A DNA stretch of 64,000 nt from contig NZ_CANMED010000001.1 of the NCBI RefSeq assembly GCF_947496855.1, forward strand, positions 310,001-374,000. The letters are read 5' to 3'. This document shows positions 43,531 through 53,942 of this stretch, piece after piece. The DNA is from an uncultured Aquimarina sp. GTDB lineage: Bacteria > Bacteroidota > Bacteroidia > Flavobacteriales > Flavobacteriaceae. Made by a program: the position numbers and the translations under genes. Position 1 is the first letter of the stretch, and each line of letters opens with the position of its first letter. The notes beneath the pieces were generated by a model. It was not told where the DNA came from. It searched no databases and saw nothing but the letters and a program-made list of their open reading frames with translations.

Positions 43531-44601
43531 CTAAAGCGAAGCATAATACTCAAAAGCATCTATAATTAAATCATCAGAAACTATACAGTTGTATTTTGCT
43601 TCACCAATCGTGTTAAGTAATACAAAATAGATATTTCCTTTTTCATTCTTTTTATCGTGAACCAACAGTTCCATTATAGCTGGATAATCTTTAGGATCAA
43701 TATCCACTTTTGGGAACGTAGCTAGAATTACCTGGCTTATAATGATAAGTTCTTCTTCTTTCAAAGATAATTGTGCAGCAGAAATAAATCCTTCCAGAAT
43801 CATTCCGATTGCAATCGCTTCTCCATGCAGTAATTCTGGTTTCTCTGGATGTGTTAGGTAAAAGGACTCAATGGCATGACCTAGCGTATGACCAAAGTTT
43901 AGATATTTTCTTATGTTTTGCTCTGTTGGATCTTCAAATACGATCTTATTTTTAATTACAACAGAATCATAGATCAATTGATCCAGATCATCTGTGGTAA
44001 GCTTAGAAAGATCACTCATTTTTTCCCAATAAGCTCGATCTTGAATTAATCCGTGTTTCAACATTTCTGCAAAACCACTACACATCTGATTGACAGGTAA
44101 GGTTCCTAAAAATTCGGTATCCACCAACACCATTTCGGATTCACTTATTACACCTACCATGTTTTTTAAGTTACCGAGATCTACACCGGTTTTTCCACCA
44201 ACAGAAGCATCTACCATCGCCAATAGTGAAGTAGGAACATTGATATAACGAATACCACGTTTATACGTACAGGCAATAAAACCACCAAGATCAGTTACGA
44301 CTCCACCACCAAGGTTGATCAATAAACTTTTTCTATCTGCTCCATATTCTGCTAGCACACTCCAGATAGTGGTACAGGTATCAATGTTTTTATTGATCTC
44401 TCCCGGTTCAATTTCTAGAACTTCAATTTCGTATTCAGCTTCGATATTACTCATAAAATGAGCATAACAATTCTGATAGGTATTACTATCAACGAGAATA
44501 AAAATTTTAGAATGATTCGCTTTTTCTAAATAAGCATTAAGTGCGGTATAACATTCATCATTAAAATATACGATAGAATCTTTAGAAACAATGGGCTTCA
44601 T
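43531..44601 (-). CDS. aroB: 3-dehydroquinate synthase
   Basis: Second enzyme of the shikimate pathway: NAD- and metal-dependent cyclisation of DAHP to 3-dehydroquinate. 356 residues. The NAD-binding motif is GGGVVTDLGGFIACTYKRG, with substrate and metal motifs VDASVGGKTGVDLGNLKN, NFGHTLGHAIES and LLHGEAIAIGM. All canonical segments are present. It is divergent from the proline dehydrogenase gene with a 166-base gap. Confidence 0.96.
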   Translation of the reverse strand: MKPIVSKDSIVYFNDECYTALNAYLEKANHSKIFILVDSNTYQNCYAHFMSNIEAEYEIEVLEIEPGEINKNIDTCTTIWSVLAEYGADRKSLLINLGGGVVTDLGGFIACTYKRGIRYINVPTSLLAMVDASVGGKTGVDLGNLKNMVGVISESEMVLVDTEFLGTLPVNQMCSGFAEMLKHGLIQDRAYWEKMSDLSKLTTDDLDQLIYDSVVIKNKIVFEDPTEQNIRKYLNFGHTLGHAIESFYLTHPEKPELLHGEAIAIGMILEGFISAAQLSLKEEELIIISQVILATFPKVDIDPKDYPAIMELLVHDKKNEKGNIYFVLLNTIGEAKYNCIVSDDLIIDAFEYYASL

Positions 44602-44767
44602 AAATGGTGTTTTAACAGGCGGTGAAATTAAGCAGAATTTGTAATAAAATAAACTTCCAAGTTCTATATTTGTAGATATCTTAAAACAAATGAGTGGTAG
44701 GTGATAATACCATCATTATTTTAATGAATTTACTATAATTGTTACGAATCTTTAAATTTTGCACTAA

Positions 44768-45943
44768 ATGAAGGAACATACTTTGTTTGATAATACAGAA
44801 ACTGCTTTTGTCTTAAAAAGTGATTCTGAACTCGAAAGAGCATATTTTCTTTTTAAAATGATTGCTAATGAACCCCTTGTTAGGATTGGTACTGCGGTTA
44901 CAAATTTTGCGTTAAAAGCTCATTTACCAGTACAAGGATTGATTAGAGCCACAGTTTTTGATCATTTTTGTGGTGGTGTGGATGAAGAAGATTGCTTACC
45001 AGTAGTAGAAAAGATGTTTGCTAAAGGTAGAGTTTCTTCAGTATTAGATTATTCTGTAGAAGGCAAAGAAGAAGAAGCACAGTTTGATCACGTACTGGAT
45101 AAAACAATGGAAATTCTAGACTTTGTAGATCAAAAAGAAGCAATTCCGTTTGGAGTATTTAAACCTACAGGTTTAGGACGGTTTTTAGTTTGGCAGAAGA
45201 AAACAGAAGGTGCTGAATTATCAGTAGAGGAAGAAAAAGAATGGAATAGGATAGAGGAGCGTTTTGATCAGGTATGTAAAAAAGCATATGAATGTGATGT
45301 TCCGTTGTTAATCGATGGAGAAGAAAGCTGGATGCAGGATGCTGCTGATGAGTTGGTAGCAAAAATGATGGCGAAATATAATAAAGAGAAAGTAATTGTT
45401 TATAATACGTTACAATTGTATAGACACGATAGGTTTGAATATCTTAAGAAATTACAGCAAGAAGCTAAGGAGTCAGGTTTTAAGATCGGAATGAAGATCG
45501 TGCGTGGTGCGTATATGGAAAAAGAAAATGATCGCGCTGCAGAAAAAGGATATCCAACACCAATCTGTGAAAGTAAAGCGGCTACAGATCTTAATTTTAA
45601 TACTACTCTAGAGTATATATTACAGAACCTTGATGATATTTGTGTGTTCATAGGAACTCATAATGAAGAGAGCTGTTATAAAGCTATTGAATTAATGAGA
45701 AAGCAACAAGTAGTTAAGAGTGATCCTAGAGTTTGGTTAGGACAACTATATGGGATGAGTGATCATATAAGTTTTAATCTTGCGGCAGAAGGTTATAATG
45801 TAGCTAAATATTTACCTTTTGGACCAGTGAGGGATGTAATGCCTTATTTGATACGTAGAGCAGAAGAAAACACCTCTGTAGCTGGACAAACTACCAGAGA
45901 ATTAGATTTATTGTCTAAAGAAAGGAAACGAAGAAAGCTATAG
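44768..45943 (+). CDS. Proline dehydrogenase (monofunctional)
   Basis: A 391-residue FAD-dependent enzyme that oxidises proline to pyrroline-5-carboxylate and passes electrons to the quinone pool. TIM-barrel motifs: KIVRGAYMEKEND, FIGTHNEESCYKA, GQLYGMSDHISFNL and the C-terminal YLIRRAEENTSV. No aldehyde dehydrogenase domain is fused, so the second step needs a separate gene not seen here. A palindromic repeat element begins 5 bases after the stop. Confidence 0.93.
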   Translation: MKEHTLFDNTETAFVLKSDSELERAYFLFKMIANEPLVRIGTAVTNFALKAHLPVQGLIRATVFDHFCGGVDEEDCLPVVEKMFAKGRVSSVLDYSVEGKEEEAQFDHVLDKTMEILDFVDQKEAIPFGVFKPTGLGRFLVWQKKTEGAELSVEEEKEWNRIEERFDQVCKKAYECDVPLLIDGEESWMQDAADELVAKMMAKYNKEKVIVYNTLQLYRHDRFEYLKKLQQEAKESGFKIGMKIVRGAYMEKENDRAAEKGYPTPICESKAATDLNFNTTLEYILQNLDDICVFIGTHNEESCYKAIELMRKQQVVKSDPRVWLGQLYGMSDHISFNLAAEGYNVAKYLPFGPVRDVMPYLIRRAEENTSVAGQTTRELDLLSKERKRRKL

Positions 45944-45948
45944 ATTGT

Positions 45949-46065
45949 TTGTCATTCCAATGTAGACTGGAATCCATAAAATAAGATACAGCTGTAATTA
46001 CTATTCTGTAAACTAAATTTTCAACTGTAATTAATAATGGATCCCGTTCTGCAACAGGATAACAA
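45949..46065. mobile_element. MITE-like palindromic repeat element
   Basis: Terminal inverted arms of 29 bases. The left arm, 45949-45977, begins TTGTCATTCC and ends GGAATCCAT. The right arm, 46037-46065, is its reverse complement at 20 of 29 positions. Each arm is itself a small hairpin (GTCATTCC...GGAATCC). The GTCATTCC...GGAATCCA layout matches a well-known type of bacterial intergenic repeat. The 59-base core is AT-rich and contains AGCTGTAATTA and AACTGTAATTA. It has no coding capacity. Confidence 0.72.
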
Positions 46066-46080
46066 TGTAATAAACCGATA

Positions 46081-46461
46081 ATGAACCTAAATCAAGTTAC
46101 AGTTCCGTCGATTAATGTAGAGCAATCTATTTCTTTTTACGAGAAACTAGGCTTACGATTGATTGTAAAAGCGTTACCCCATTATGCTCGTTTTGAATGT
46201 AAAGAAGGCGATGCTACCTTTTCTATCCATCAGGTCAAAAAATTACCAGATGGAGATGGAATTTATGTGTATTTTGAAACCAAACAATTAGATCAGGAGG
46301 TAAAACGATTAATTACGGAAGAAGTGCAATTTGATCAATTACCTAAAGATCAAAGTTGGTTATGGAGAGAAGCAAGACTTAAGGATCCTGATGGAAATCA
46401 AATCATTTTGTATTTTGCAGGAGACAATAGAAAGTATCCGCCATGGAGGATTAAGGAATGA
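46081..46461 (+). CDS. VOC (glyoxalase-like) family protein
   Basis: A 126-residue protein with the beta-alpha-beta-beta-beta vicinal oxygen chelate pattern (VTVPSINVEQSISFYEKLGL and ARLKDPDGNQIILYF). Possible metal ligands include the His in ATFSIHQVK and the Glu in YFETKQLD. Members include dioxygenases, glyoxalases and resistance proteins, and activity cannot be assigned. The gene starts 15 bases after the repeat element, so its promoter must lie in or before the element. It ends 6 bases from the convergent tamL stop. Confidence 0.85.
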   Translation: MNLNQVTVPSINVEQSISFYEKLGLRLIVKALPHYARFECKEGDATFSIHQVKKLPDGDGIYVYFETKQLDQEVKRLITEEVQFDQLPKDQSWLWREARLKDPDGNQIILYFAGDNRKYPPWRIKE

Positions 46462-46467
46462 TTTAAA

Positions 46468-48735
46468 TTAGAAAGGGTATCCAATGGCAAAATTCAAAAT
46501 AGGGTTAGCTACATCAAAATTAAAATTTTGTTCTTCTTCTGAAGGGTCATTTAATGGGGCAGCTAAATCAAATCTGATCACAAAATTTTGAATATCAACA
46601 CGGAGTCCAAAGCCTGCACCAATACCCAATTCATTTAGGAAATTAGATGAAAATTTACCTCCAGATAGTGCATCATTCTCTTCCCTAAGCCAAACATTTC
46701 CCGCATCTGCAAAAACAGCACCTTTGAGATATGGAATAATAGGAAATCTATATTCTAAATTTGCCTCTAATCGGATGTCTCCAGCTCTATCAAAAAAAGA
46801 TCCTGAATCTCCATCAATTGGTGTATACGTTCCAGGACCAAGTGATCGTATTCTAAATGCTCTTACACTAAAAGGTCCTCCGGAAAAGTATTGTTTAGAA
46901 AATGGTAGGGTAGTAGAGTTACCATATGCCAATCCCCATCCACCAAATAAACGACCAATCAATTTTTGACCATTACCTAAACTAAAGTGGTATCTAAAAT
47001 CTATGTCTGCTTTTACATATTGAGCATATTCTAACCCTAAAAACGTTTTAGAATCTATGTTTTCGTCTTCTTTTCCAAAAAGACTAACCGTATTTCCTGC
47101 GATATCAAAGTTGGCATTAAAATAAAAAGGATTTCTAATAGCGCTATCATTAAGTTCATTGTATATGAAAGAGTAGGTAAGCCCTGCTATAAATTGCTGA
47201 TCAAAACTACTTTTTAAGAAAGGATTTTCATCTAGAATATCCTTAAACTCTTGTGTTGTATTAGAAAGATTTACATAGTTGATACTGATCGGATTCAATT
47301 CGTGATTTACAAAACGATTGGCATTCCAGCTATATCCAAAGCTGGTGTTTACTGAGTTCAGACTATACAATTTACTTCTATTAAGATATTCAAATCCAGC
47401 ACTTACAATTGTTTTAGGGACTGCATATTTAAACCGATCCATAATTTTTATTGGAAATAATAACCTAGGAAATATAAGATCCGATTTTAAACCTATTTGT
47501 GCACTGCTAAGACCTTGGTTTTCTGAACCAGATAGTTGAGTTTCATAACCTATTGAGGCAGTTATATTCAATGTCTCTCCACCACTAAAAAGGTTTCTAT
47601 TTGCATATGTTAATAGAAGATTGGGCCCTGTAAAATTATTAGATTTTGACACAGCTTGTAGTTCCGCTCTAAGAGCTCGTTTATTTAAAGGTGATAAATA
47701 GATATTAGCCGTTAGATCACCTTTTCCAGTTCCATTCTTACCTGTGTCGAGAACATCATATTCTATATTTACAAATTTATAAGTTCCAATAGAAGATAAA
47801 CGATTACTGGTTCTTTTGGATATTGTAGGATTATATAGTTGCCCTTTTCTAAAAAGAATATAGGATTCTAATCTTTTAGGTTTAAAATATTCTTCGTTCT
47901 GAATGAAGTTAATACCAGAATAAGATACAGTGTCAGTATCTTTTGTTATACTATCTGTAGTTATGGAGTAGTTAGGAAAAACATTAATTTTATTAACCTT
48001 ATATGGTACTAAGGATTTTTCGGGTACTTCTTTTTTTAATCTTAAAAACAAATCGTACCGTTTGTTTTTATATTGATTAGTGTCAGCTTCGAAGATTAAG
48101 AAATCAGCATTAAAATTGTAATACCCTTTAGCCTTTAATGATTTATCAATTCGTTCTCTTTCTAACTCAAACAATGCAAGATCAAAACGACCATCTTTTT
48201 TTATGGGACTATTCGCTAACGTTTCTTTAATATCCTCGCCAATCGGATATTTTATGGAGTCTACTTGATATGTTTGTAATTTATATGGTTTTTTAATAGC
48301 TGCTTTATATACTATTCTGGCTTTGGTGCTATCCTTAAGAACCTCAGAATCTAAAATACTTCTGAAAAAGCCTCGATTTTCTAGTCTATTGTTTATTAGC
48401 TCGCTTACTCGTGCTTGATCTACATCAGAAAGATAGACAGGTTCTTCTCCAAAGTTTTTAAATAAAAACCTATTAATAAATCCAGGATTTTCCTTTTGGT
48501 TTTTATAATATGAATACAATCCTATTTTGATTCCTAAAATTTTAGTGTTTGGTCTTGGTCTAAGTACCAATTCTAGTTCGTCCTCGATTGCCTTAAGGTT
48601 ATCAATATTTTCTTCTGATTGTAATGTTAATGAAGCACCCGTGTACAAAGTTTCGTTAGTAGGAATAAACTTCTTTACTCCACAAGAAAACAATAGAGCA
48701 GCTATACTGATTAGAAATATTAGATTCTTATTCAA
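46468..48735 (-). CDS. tamL: TamL, lipidated TamA-type Omp85 outer-membrane protein
   Basis: 755 residues. It has a lipoprotein signal with lipobox LFSC (Cys18), which distinguishes Bacteroidota TamL from proteobacterial TamA. POTRA-like repeats follow, about 40-330, and then a 16-strand Omp85 barrel with GGPFSVRAFRIRSLGPGTY (the RGY-like loop) and a C-terminal Phe (NFAIGYPF). Omp85 proteins insert or translocate outer-membrane and surface proteins. It starts 2 bases after the tamB stop, so the two are an operon. I infer envelope assembly with TamB. Confidence 0.9.
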   Translation of the reverse strand: MNKNLIFLISIAALLFSCGVKKFIPTNETLYTGASLTLQSEENIDNLKAIEDELELVLRPRPNTKILGIKIGLYSYYKNQKENPGFINRFLFKNFGEEPVYLSDVDQARVSELINNRLENRGFFRSILDSEVLKDSTKARIVYKAAIKKPYKLQTYQVDSIKYPIGEDIKETLANSPIKKDGRFDLALFELERERIDKSLKAKGYYNFNADFLIFEADTNQYKNKRYDLFLRLKKEVPEKSLVPYKVNKINVFPNYSITTDSITKDTDTVSYSGINFIQNEEYFKPKRLESYILFRKGQLYNPTISKRTSNRLSSIGTYKFVNIEYDVLDTGKNGTGKGDLTANIYLSPLNKRALRAELQAVSKSNNFTGPNLLLTYANRNLFSGGETLNITASIGYETQLSGSENQGLSSAQIGLKSDLIFPRLLFPIKIMDRFKYAVPKTIVSAGFEYLNRSKLYSLNSVNTSFGYSWNANRFVNHELNPISINYVNLSNTTQEFKDILDENPFLKSSFDQQFIAGLTYSFIYNELNDSAIRNPFYFNANFDIAGNTVSLFGKEDENIDSKTFLGLEYAQYVKADIDFRYHFSLGNGQKLIGRLFGGWGLAYGNSTTLPFSKQYFSGGPFSVRAFRIRSLGPGTYTPIDGDSGSFFDRAGDIRLEANLEYRFPIIPYLKGAVFADAGNVWLREENDALSGGKFSSNFLNELGIGAGFGLRVDIQNFVIRFDLAAPLNDPSEEEQNFNFDVANPILNFAIGYPF

Positions 48736-48737
48736 TG

Positions 48738-51700
48738 TTAATTCTTCTTTTTGTCATTTGTCTTTTCTTTCTCAAGTTCTTTTGAAACTGATTTAGAAAA
48801 CAACTCTTTAAATTTATTAAACTCTCTATTAAATATTAATGCTATTCCAGTGACAACCAATTGTCCATCGATTACGCTTTCGAATTCATTTTTTCTAAAA
48901 CCTTTAAGACGATATCTACCATTTTTAGATAGTAGGTATTCTAAGCTTACATTACCAATTACGGGTGTAGTTTCTCCAGAGTTCTGGCTACTACCTTCGA
49001 TATCTACATCGCTTCCTACTTGCACAATCAATCTGTCGTTAAATAATCGTTTTTGTGCACTAATTTCTAATTGAGTTCTATTTTGAGCAGAATCTCCTTG
49101 ATAATCTGTAAAACTATTAAGCCCAAATCCTAACTCTATTCCTGTATCCCCGATCAATTTATCTGAAAAGTTATTGAGTTGCCCTGATAATACTTTATTT
49201 ACATTGTCTCTGGCAATAGAAACAGCACCACCATTACTGCCGTCACTACCAGACTGAGGGAAGAATCTATTAAGAACTAATAAAGAAAACACTTGCTTGT
49301 TCAACTCTTCTTCTTGATTATTTAATTGTTGTACTTGACCATAAACTTCTCCTCCTAGAGACCCTTGTTCATCCTCTGGCATATCCAATTGAAAAGAAAT
49401 TTCAGGCTCTAATAATTCACCATCTACATTAAGATATACCAAAAATGGTAGCTCTTGTCTATATCGATTAACTACTCCTGCGGATTCCCCAGAAGTTTTT
49501 GTAGCCATTAGAGATGCTGCAGATGTTTCTACATTATAAATTGCAGTTACATCTAATTTTGCATCCAATGGATCACCAAGCCAGGTTATAGAACCACCGG
49601 GAGCAATTGTAAATCTTCTTTTTACAATATTATACAAACTTACTTCATAATGACCGTCACTGATATCATAACGACCCGATAATGTCGTTCTTCCGTTAGG
49701 CTCCATTCCGAACTTAAATTCACCTTTACCTGAAATCTGGAAGTTGTCCTTGCTACGTTCATCAATGATTATTTTAAAAACAGATCCTTTATCAATTTTT
49801 AACTTAGTATTAATATCATATCCTCTTAATAAGGCAGTAGAGAATTGATCTTCTTCTACACGAGTAATAATGGCATCTGGATTTTCGCGATTTACGAACA
49901 ATACAACACCCTCTCTTTCTTTAATGTCTAGTTCAGATTCAGGAATGATTAATGTAAAGTCAGAACCTTCATCTATTGCTAGATTTCCTCTAACCTTAGG
50001 GACATTAAGATCGCCTTTTACATCAAGATCAGCTGTAACTTTAACTTTACCATAAAAAAGATCATTATCATCTCTAGTTGCATTTAAAATCTGAAAGTTT
50101 TTAGTTTTTAGGGTAAGATCAAAATTAGGGTTGTTGATATTCTTGGTTCCTATTTTTCCATCTAGAGAAAATGTGTTTTGATTTCCATCTGCAATTTTAA
50201 AATTGTTTAGGAACAATCCTGAATTATCAATTTTAATATTTTCTTCTGGTAAGGTGAATCTAGTGTTTAATGTATTTACAATTAAACTGGTATTTTCAAA
50301 ATGAAATATTCCATCATAAACAGGATCCTTTGTTGTGCCAGTAATCTTTACGCTTCCTGTAATTTTACCTTTGGTATCAGAAATTTGATCATCCAAGAAT
50401 CTTTCTATGACTTTTACGTTTAGTTTTTCGAGATTGAAGTCCAAATTTATGTTTGCTGCATTATCAGAGGCTTTATAATCTCCGTCAAGACTTAAATCAG
50501 CATTCTCTCCCTGTAAGTTTAGCGCTATCTCATAGCTTTGGAAACTTTTAGAAGTTGCATTTAAGGAGAGATCACCTAATGGTATTTCGGTTACTTCTAA
50601 ATTGTCTATTCTTATATCTGCCACCAATCCTGTTTCATCAAATGGTTTTTCAATAGTTAGTTCACCATTTACAATTCCATTGGCAAGAATCTCATCATTA
50701 CTGAGAACAGTAGTGAAGGTTGATAAATTAAACTTATCAAATGTAATGTTTACATGTTCTTCAGCAATAGACTGATCATTAGAGTTAATCTCTAATTTTT
50801 GTTGATTTTGTGATAATTGAAAATCTCTAAAGTAAAGATAGTTCTCTGCTATAGTTATTTGGTTATTTTCCGAAATAGACCATGGATTTTTATCGAAAAT
50901 TACAGATGTTGGATTTACGTGATAATAAAGAGTGTCATTTTTAAGACGTAACTCAGACTGTAGACGAGCAATCTCATCGGTTTCATTATTGGTACTGAAA
51001 TCAAGTAATAAGGTTTGATCTTTTAGTACAGCATCTATAGAAGTTTTATTTATATGGAAAGGATCAGATAAAATGTTTTTCCATCCCAGAGAAAAATTTA
51101 AGTTCTTTTTATCCCCATTAATGGTAAGATTAAGACTATCTATACTGCTACTATTATACTGTACAGAAGGAGCTTTGATGTTGGCAATAAGTTTTTCTTT
51201 TTCTTCTATAAAATTAATAGTAGCAGTAATAGAATCCATTTTCTTTATTCCAGGCAGAAAAATTTCACTAAGTATAGGTTTTTCTCTTAGCGTTATATCC
51301 ATTTTAATAGCAACTGGTTTTGTTATCGTATCTTTTATGAAAGATGCAGAAATATAGTTTTTTAACTGATTTTGTATAGAAGAAGATATTTTAGTAATAT
51401 TTGCATTAGCAGATAAGTTAGCGTCTAAAAATCTACTATCTATAGATCCCTTTGTTTGTAAATCATTACTAGAGGCGGTGATGTTGATGTCACTTACAGG
51501 ATAGGGTTCATTTTCTTTTACTACTAAAGCATCAGTGATATTAGAAGTAAGTGCAAAATTATTTGGATTTCCTTCAAAATCTACAAATAGTTTAAACTGG
51601 GTTTTTATCAATTCTTGAGTTATTCCTAAACGATTAAGATCTGCACCTTTTACATTTATTAATCCATTAATTTTTGGAGAAACGGAGTCTAAAACTACTT

Positions 51701-53732
51701 TAGTATCCATCAGGAAGTTTAGATTATCATCTTTAAATTTAGCATTGACATTTCCTTCTCCGTTGGTAATTTGGCCATTTAATACTAGGTTAGAAAAATC
51801 GTATTGATTATAGGTCAATTGATCAAAATCAGAGCTGAACTTCGCATTCAAAGTATTTAATGAAGTTCCAGATCCAGAAATTTTTGCTGCTACAGAAATG
51901 GATCCTAATTGTTCGTTATTTAGTAGTTTTTGAAGTTGAAATTTAGATGTTTCGAAATTTCCATCAAATGTGATGGTCTTTTTGTTTCTATAATTACCAC
52001 GTATCGTTATTGAACCGATTGAAGAATTTAAGGTAGTATTCCCGTTAATATCATTAAAAGAACCATTTAGTTGACCATTTATGGACGCTTCTTTTGGGAT
52101 AGCTATTCCCAATTCCGATTCGTTTATAAAATTCTTAATATCATTACGTGTAGTTCCTGCATTAAAACTTAGACTATCTATAACAAGCTCTTTTTCGGTA
52201 AGAAGATTTTTTACACCTCCTTTAAGCTTTATTTTAGTATATGCTCCCCAATTCAAACTCGTTTCTTCTGTATGAAGATCTGAAATTTGTCCTTTGAGTT
52301 GTAGAGAACCTGTAATGTTTTTCTGCGCCAAAGAATCAATATAAGGATTGTTTGCGATATCTGGTTGGAAGTAGTAAGAATCCTGAATACCAATATTTAT
52401 GGTATTTAAGTCTATTTTTATGCCTGCTTTTTCTGGATTGTTGATCAATTCAGTAAGCGAATTATAGTATATATGAATACCACCTTGTATATTACTTTCA
52501 TTAGTTTTAATTGCAAAATCACTAAGAGCAAGTTCTGACGTATTGTTTACACGGATGTTAGAAGATAGCTTATACAGCTTAAATCCGCTTCTGTCCTGAA
52601 AAGATAACTTGTTTAGATTTACATTAGCTTTTCCTTGAATTAATTCTAAATCATTAGCTTTCAGTGTTAATGATGTCAACCCAATATGATTAGGATTAAA
52701 TTCTGAAGTACTTATAATAGTAGGCGTGGTTCGATATTGTATATCATTATTTTCTAAGGATATCTTGTTTGCAGATACCTTTAATTCAGGCCATTGAAAA
52801 GTAAAAGAAGTATTGTTTATGGTATCCTTTGGAGTATTGTTTAAGTCTACATATGAAATTTTTGAATTATTGAATGCCAAAATATCGATTTGAAAATTTT
52901 GCTTCTCTAAATCAAAAGTGCCTGATTCAATCAATACATCACCCACATCTGTAATCAATGTATTTTTTTCGGGTATGGACTTATAGTTGGTTTCTATATC
53001 TTGAATTTTAAGATCGTTTATTTTTATAATTGGTAGAGGATTATCATTGGTGGTAGTATCAGATACAATTTTTTTAGTTTGTGCATAATCGATAACTGAA
53101 TTTGTGAGTTTTAATTCATCGATTTCAAAAAACATGGATTCCAGATCAAATTTTTCTACTTCTAATTCTAAAGTACCTAATTTTGCACTACTATCAATTC
53201 CTGAAATTTCGTCTAAATAAGTTACGTCAAAATCATTCAAAAAGATATTTCCAATTTTAATAGGAATAGTTTGAGTTGAATCTATTGATTGTTCCAAGGA
53301 ATCAGTGTCCGATGTAAAAGCATTAACTATAAAATCAAAGTTGTAAGAACCTGTTTCCTGTGTTTTGATAATATTTGCTTTTACACCTATCCAATCTAAA
53401 TATTTAAGATAATAGCTTTTTCCTCTAATTAGAGGTATGAGTGCTATGGAAGCTTCTAGTTTCTTAGAGTAAAGTAAAGTATCTTGTTGTCGATCTTCAA
53501 TATATATTCCTTCTAGATATATATTACCAGAAAATGTAAGAAATGCCCTATCGATTTCGATAACCGTTTCAGTTTTATTAGATAGGTACGAAACTAATTT
53601 ATCTACAATAATGTCTTGACCCCATTGACTTCTAATAAATAAAATTAAAAGAATAAAAGTTAGAAGTATGCCTATAACTATTTTAGATATCCGTTTTATC
53701 CATTTGTATTTCTTCTTCTTCTTTTTATCCAC
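48738..53732 (-). CDS. tamB: TamB-type translocation and assembly protein
   Basis: A 1664-residue AsmA/TamB-superfamily protein. A basic N terminus and one transmembrane helix (about 15-33) anchor it in the inner membrane. A very long repetitive beta-strand region that should span the periplasm as a lipid-conducting groove follows, with the conserved TamB (DUF490) C-terminal domain at about 1200-1630 (VRGNLAIDEGSDF, TLSGRYDISDGHYEVSLYN, PFLVYLNVDGELLEPEISF). Pairing with tamL supports the role. A minus-strand -7 element, TACTTTTG, at 53767-53774 lies 34 bases before the ATG. Confidence 0.92.
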   Translation of the reverse strand: MDKKKKKKYKWIKRISKIVIGILLTFILLILFIRSQWGQDIIVDKLVSYLSNKTETVIEIDRAFLTFSGNIYLEGIYIEDRQQDTLLYSKKLEASIALIPLIRGKSYYLKYLDWIGVKANIIKTQETGSYNFDFIVNAFTSDTDSLEQSIDSTQTIPIKIGNIFLNDFDVTYLDEISGIDSSAKLGTLELEVEKFDLESMFFEIDELKLTNSVIDYAQTKKIVSDTTTNDNPLPIIKINDLKIQDIETNYKSIPEKNTLITDVGDVLIESGTFDLEKQNFQIDILAFNNSKISYVDLNNTPKDTINNTSFTFQWPELKVSANKISLENNDIQYRTTPTIISTSEFNPNHIGLTSLTLKANDLELIQGKANVNLNKLSFQDRSGFKLYKLSSNIRVNNTSELALSDFAIKTNESNIQGGIHIYYNSLTELINNPEKAGIKIDLNTINIGIQDSYYFQPDIANNPYIDSLAQKNITGSLQLKGQISDLHTEETSLNWGAYTKIKLKGGVKNLLTEKELVIDSLSFNAGTTRNDIKNFINESELGIAIPKEASINGQLNGSFNDINGNTTLNSSIGSITIRGNYRNKKTITFDGNFETSKFQLQKLLNNEQLGSISVAAKISGSGTSLNTLNAKFSSDFDQLTYNQYDFSNLVLNGQITNGEGNVNAKFKDDNLNFLMDTKVVLDSVSPKINGLINVKGADLNRLGITQELIKTQFKLFVDFEGNPNNFALTSNITDALVVKENEPYPVSDINITASSNDLQTKGSIDSRFLDANLSANANITKISSSIQNQLKNYISASFIKDTITKPVAIKMDITLREKPILSEIFLPGIKKMDSITATINFIEEKEKLIANIKAPSVQYNSSSIDSLNLTINGDKKNLNFSLGWKNILSDPFHINKTSIDAVLKDQTLLLDFSTNNETDEIARLQSELRLKNDTLYYHVNPTSVIFDKNPWSISENNQITIAENYLYFRDFQLSQNQQKLEINSNDQSIAEEHVNITFDKFNLSTFTTVLSNDEILANGIVNGELTIEKPFDETGLVADIRIDNLEVTEIPLGDLSLNATSKSFQSYEIALNLQGENADLSLDGDYKASDNAANINLDFNLEKLNVKVIERFLDDQISDTKGKITGSVKITGTTKDPVYDGIFHFENTSLIVNTLNTRFTLPEENIKIDNSGLFLNNFKIADGNQNTFSLDGKIGTKNINNPNFDLTLKTKNFQILNATRDDNDLFYGKVKVTADLDVKGDLNVPKVRGNLAIDEGSDFTLIIPESELDIKEREGVVLFVNRENPDAIITRVEEDQFSTALLRGYDINTKLKIDKGSVFKIIIDERSKDNFQISGKGEFKFGMEPNGRTTLSGRYDISDGHYEVSLYNIVKRRFTIAPGGSITWLGDPLDAKLDVTAIYNVETSAASLMATKTSGESAGVVNRYRQELPFLVYLNVDGELLEPEISFQLDMPEDEQGSLGGEVYGQVQQLNNQEEELNKQVFSLLVLNRFFPQSGSDGSNGGAVSIARDNVNKVLSGQLNNFSDKLIGDTGIELGFGLNSFTDYQGDSAQNRTQLEISAQKRLFNDRLIVQVGSDVDIEGSSQNSGETTPVIGNVSLEYLLSKNGRYRLKGFRKNEFESVIDGQLVVTGIALIFNREFNKFKELFSKSVSKELEKEKTNDKKKN

Positions 53733-53766
53733 TAGAAAATATGTACTGTTTTGTAATTATATTAAG

Positions 53767-53774
53767 CAAAAGTA
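53767..53774 (-). promoter_or_regulatory. Putative tamB-tamL promoter (-7 element)
   Basis: Reads TACTTTTG on the minus strand, a perfect TAnnTTTG match 34 bases upstream of the tamB ATG. No -33 TTTG at the expected distance. Confidence 0.5.
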
Positions 53775-53942
53775 CATTCTTATAAGTTAATCCCTTTTGA
53801 ATTTTATCTTAATATGGTCTTAAGAATATGGATTGGTTCAAAACTTTTATCATTTAAGTCAATAGAAGAACTCATGTTTCGTGTATAGTAGTTACTTTCA
53901 TTGCAAAGAAATATTTAATTTTTGAATTAATATCAGGTAAGA

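Noticed and set aside
44768..45943. Bifunctional PutA
   Set aside because: At 391 residues, only the proline dehydrogenase barrel is present, with no aldehyde dehydrogenase or DNA-binding domain.
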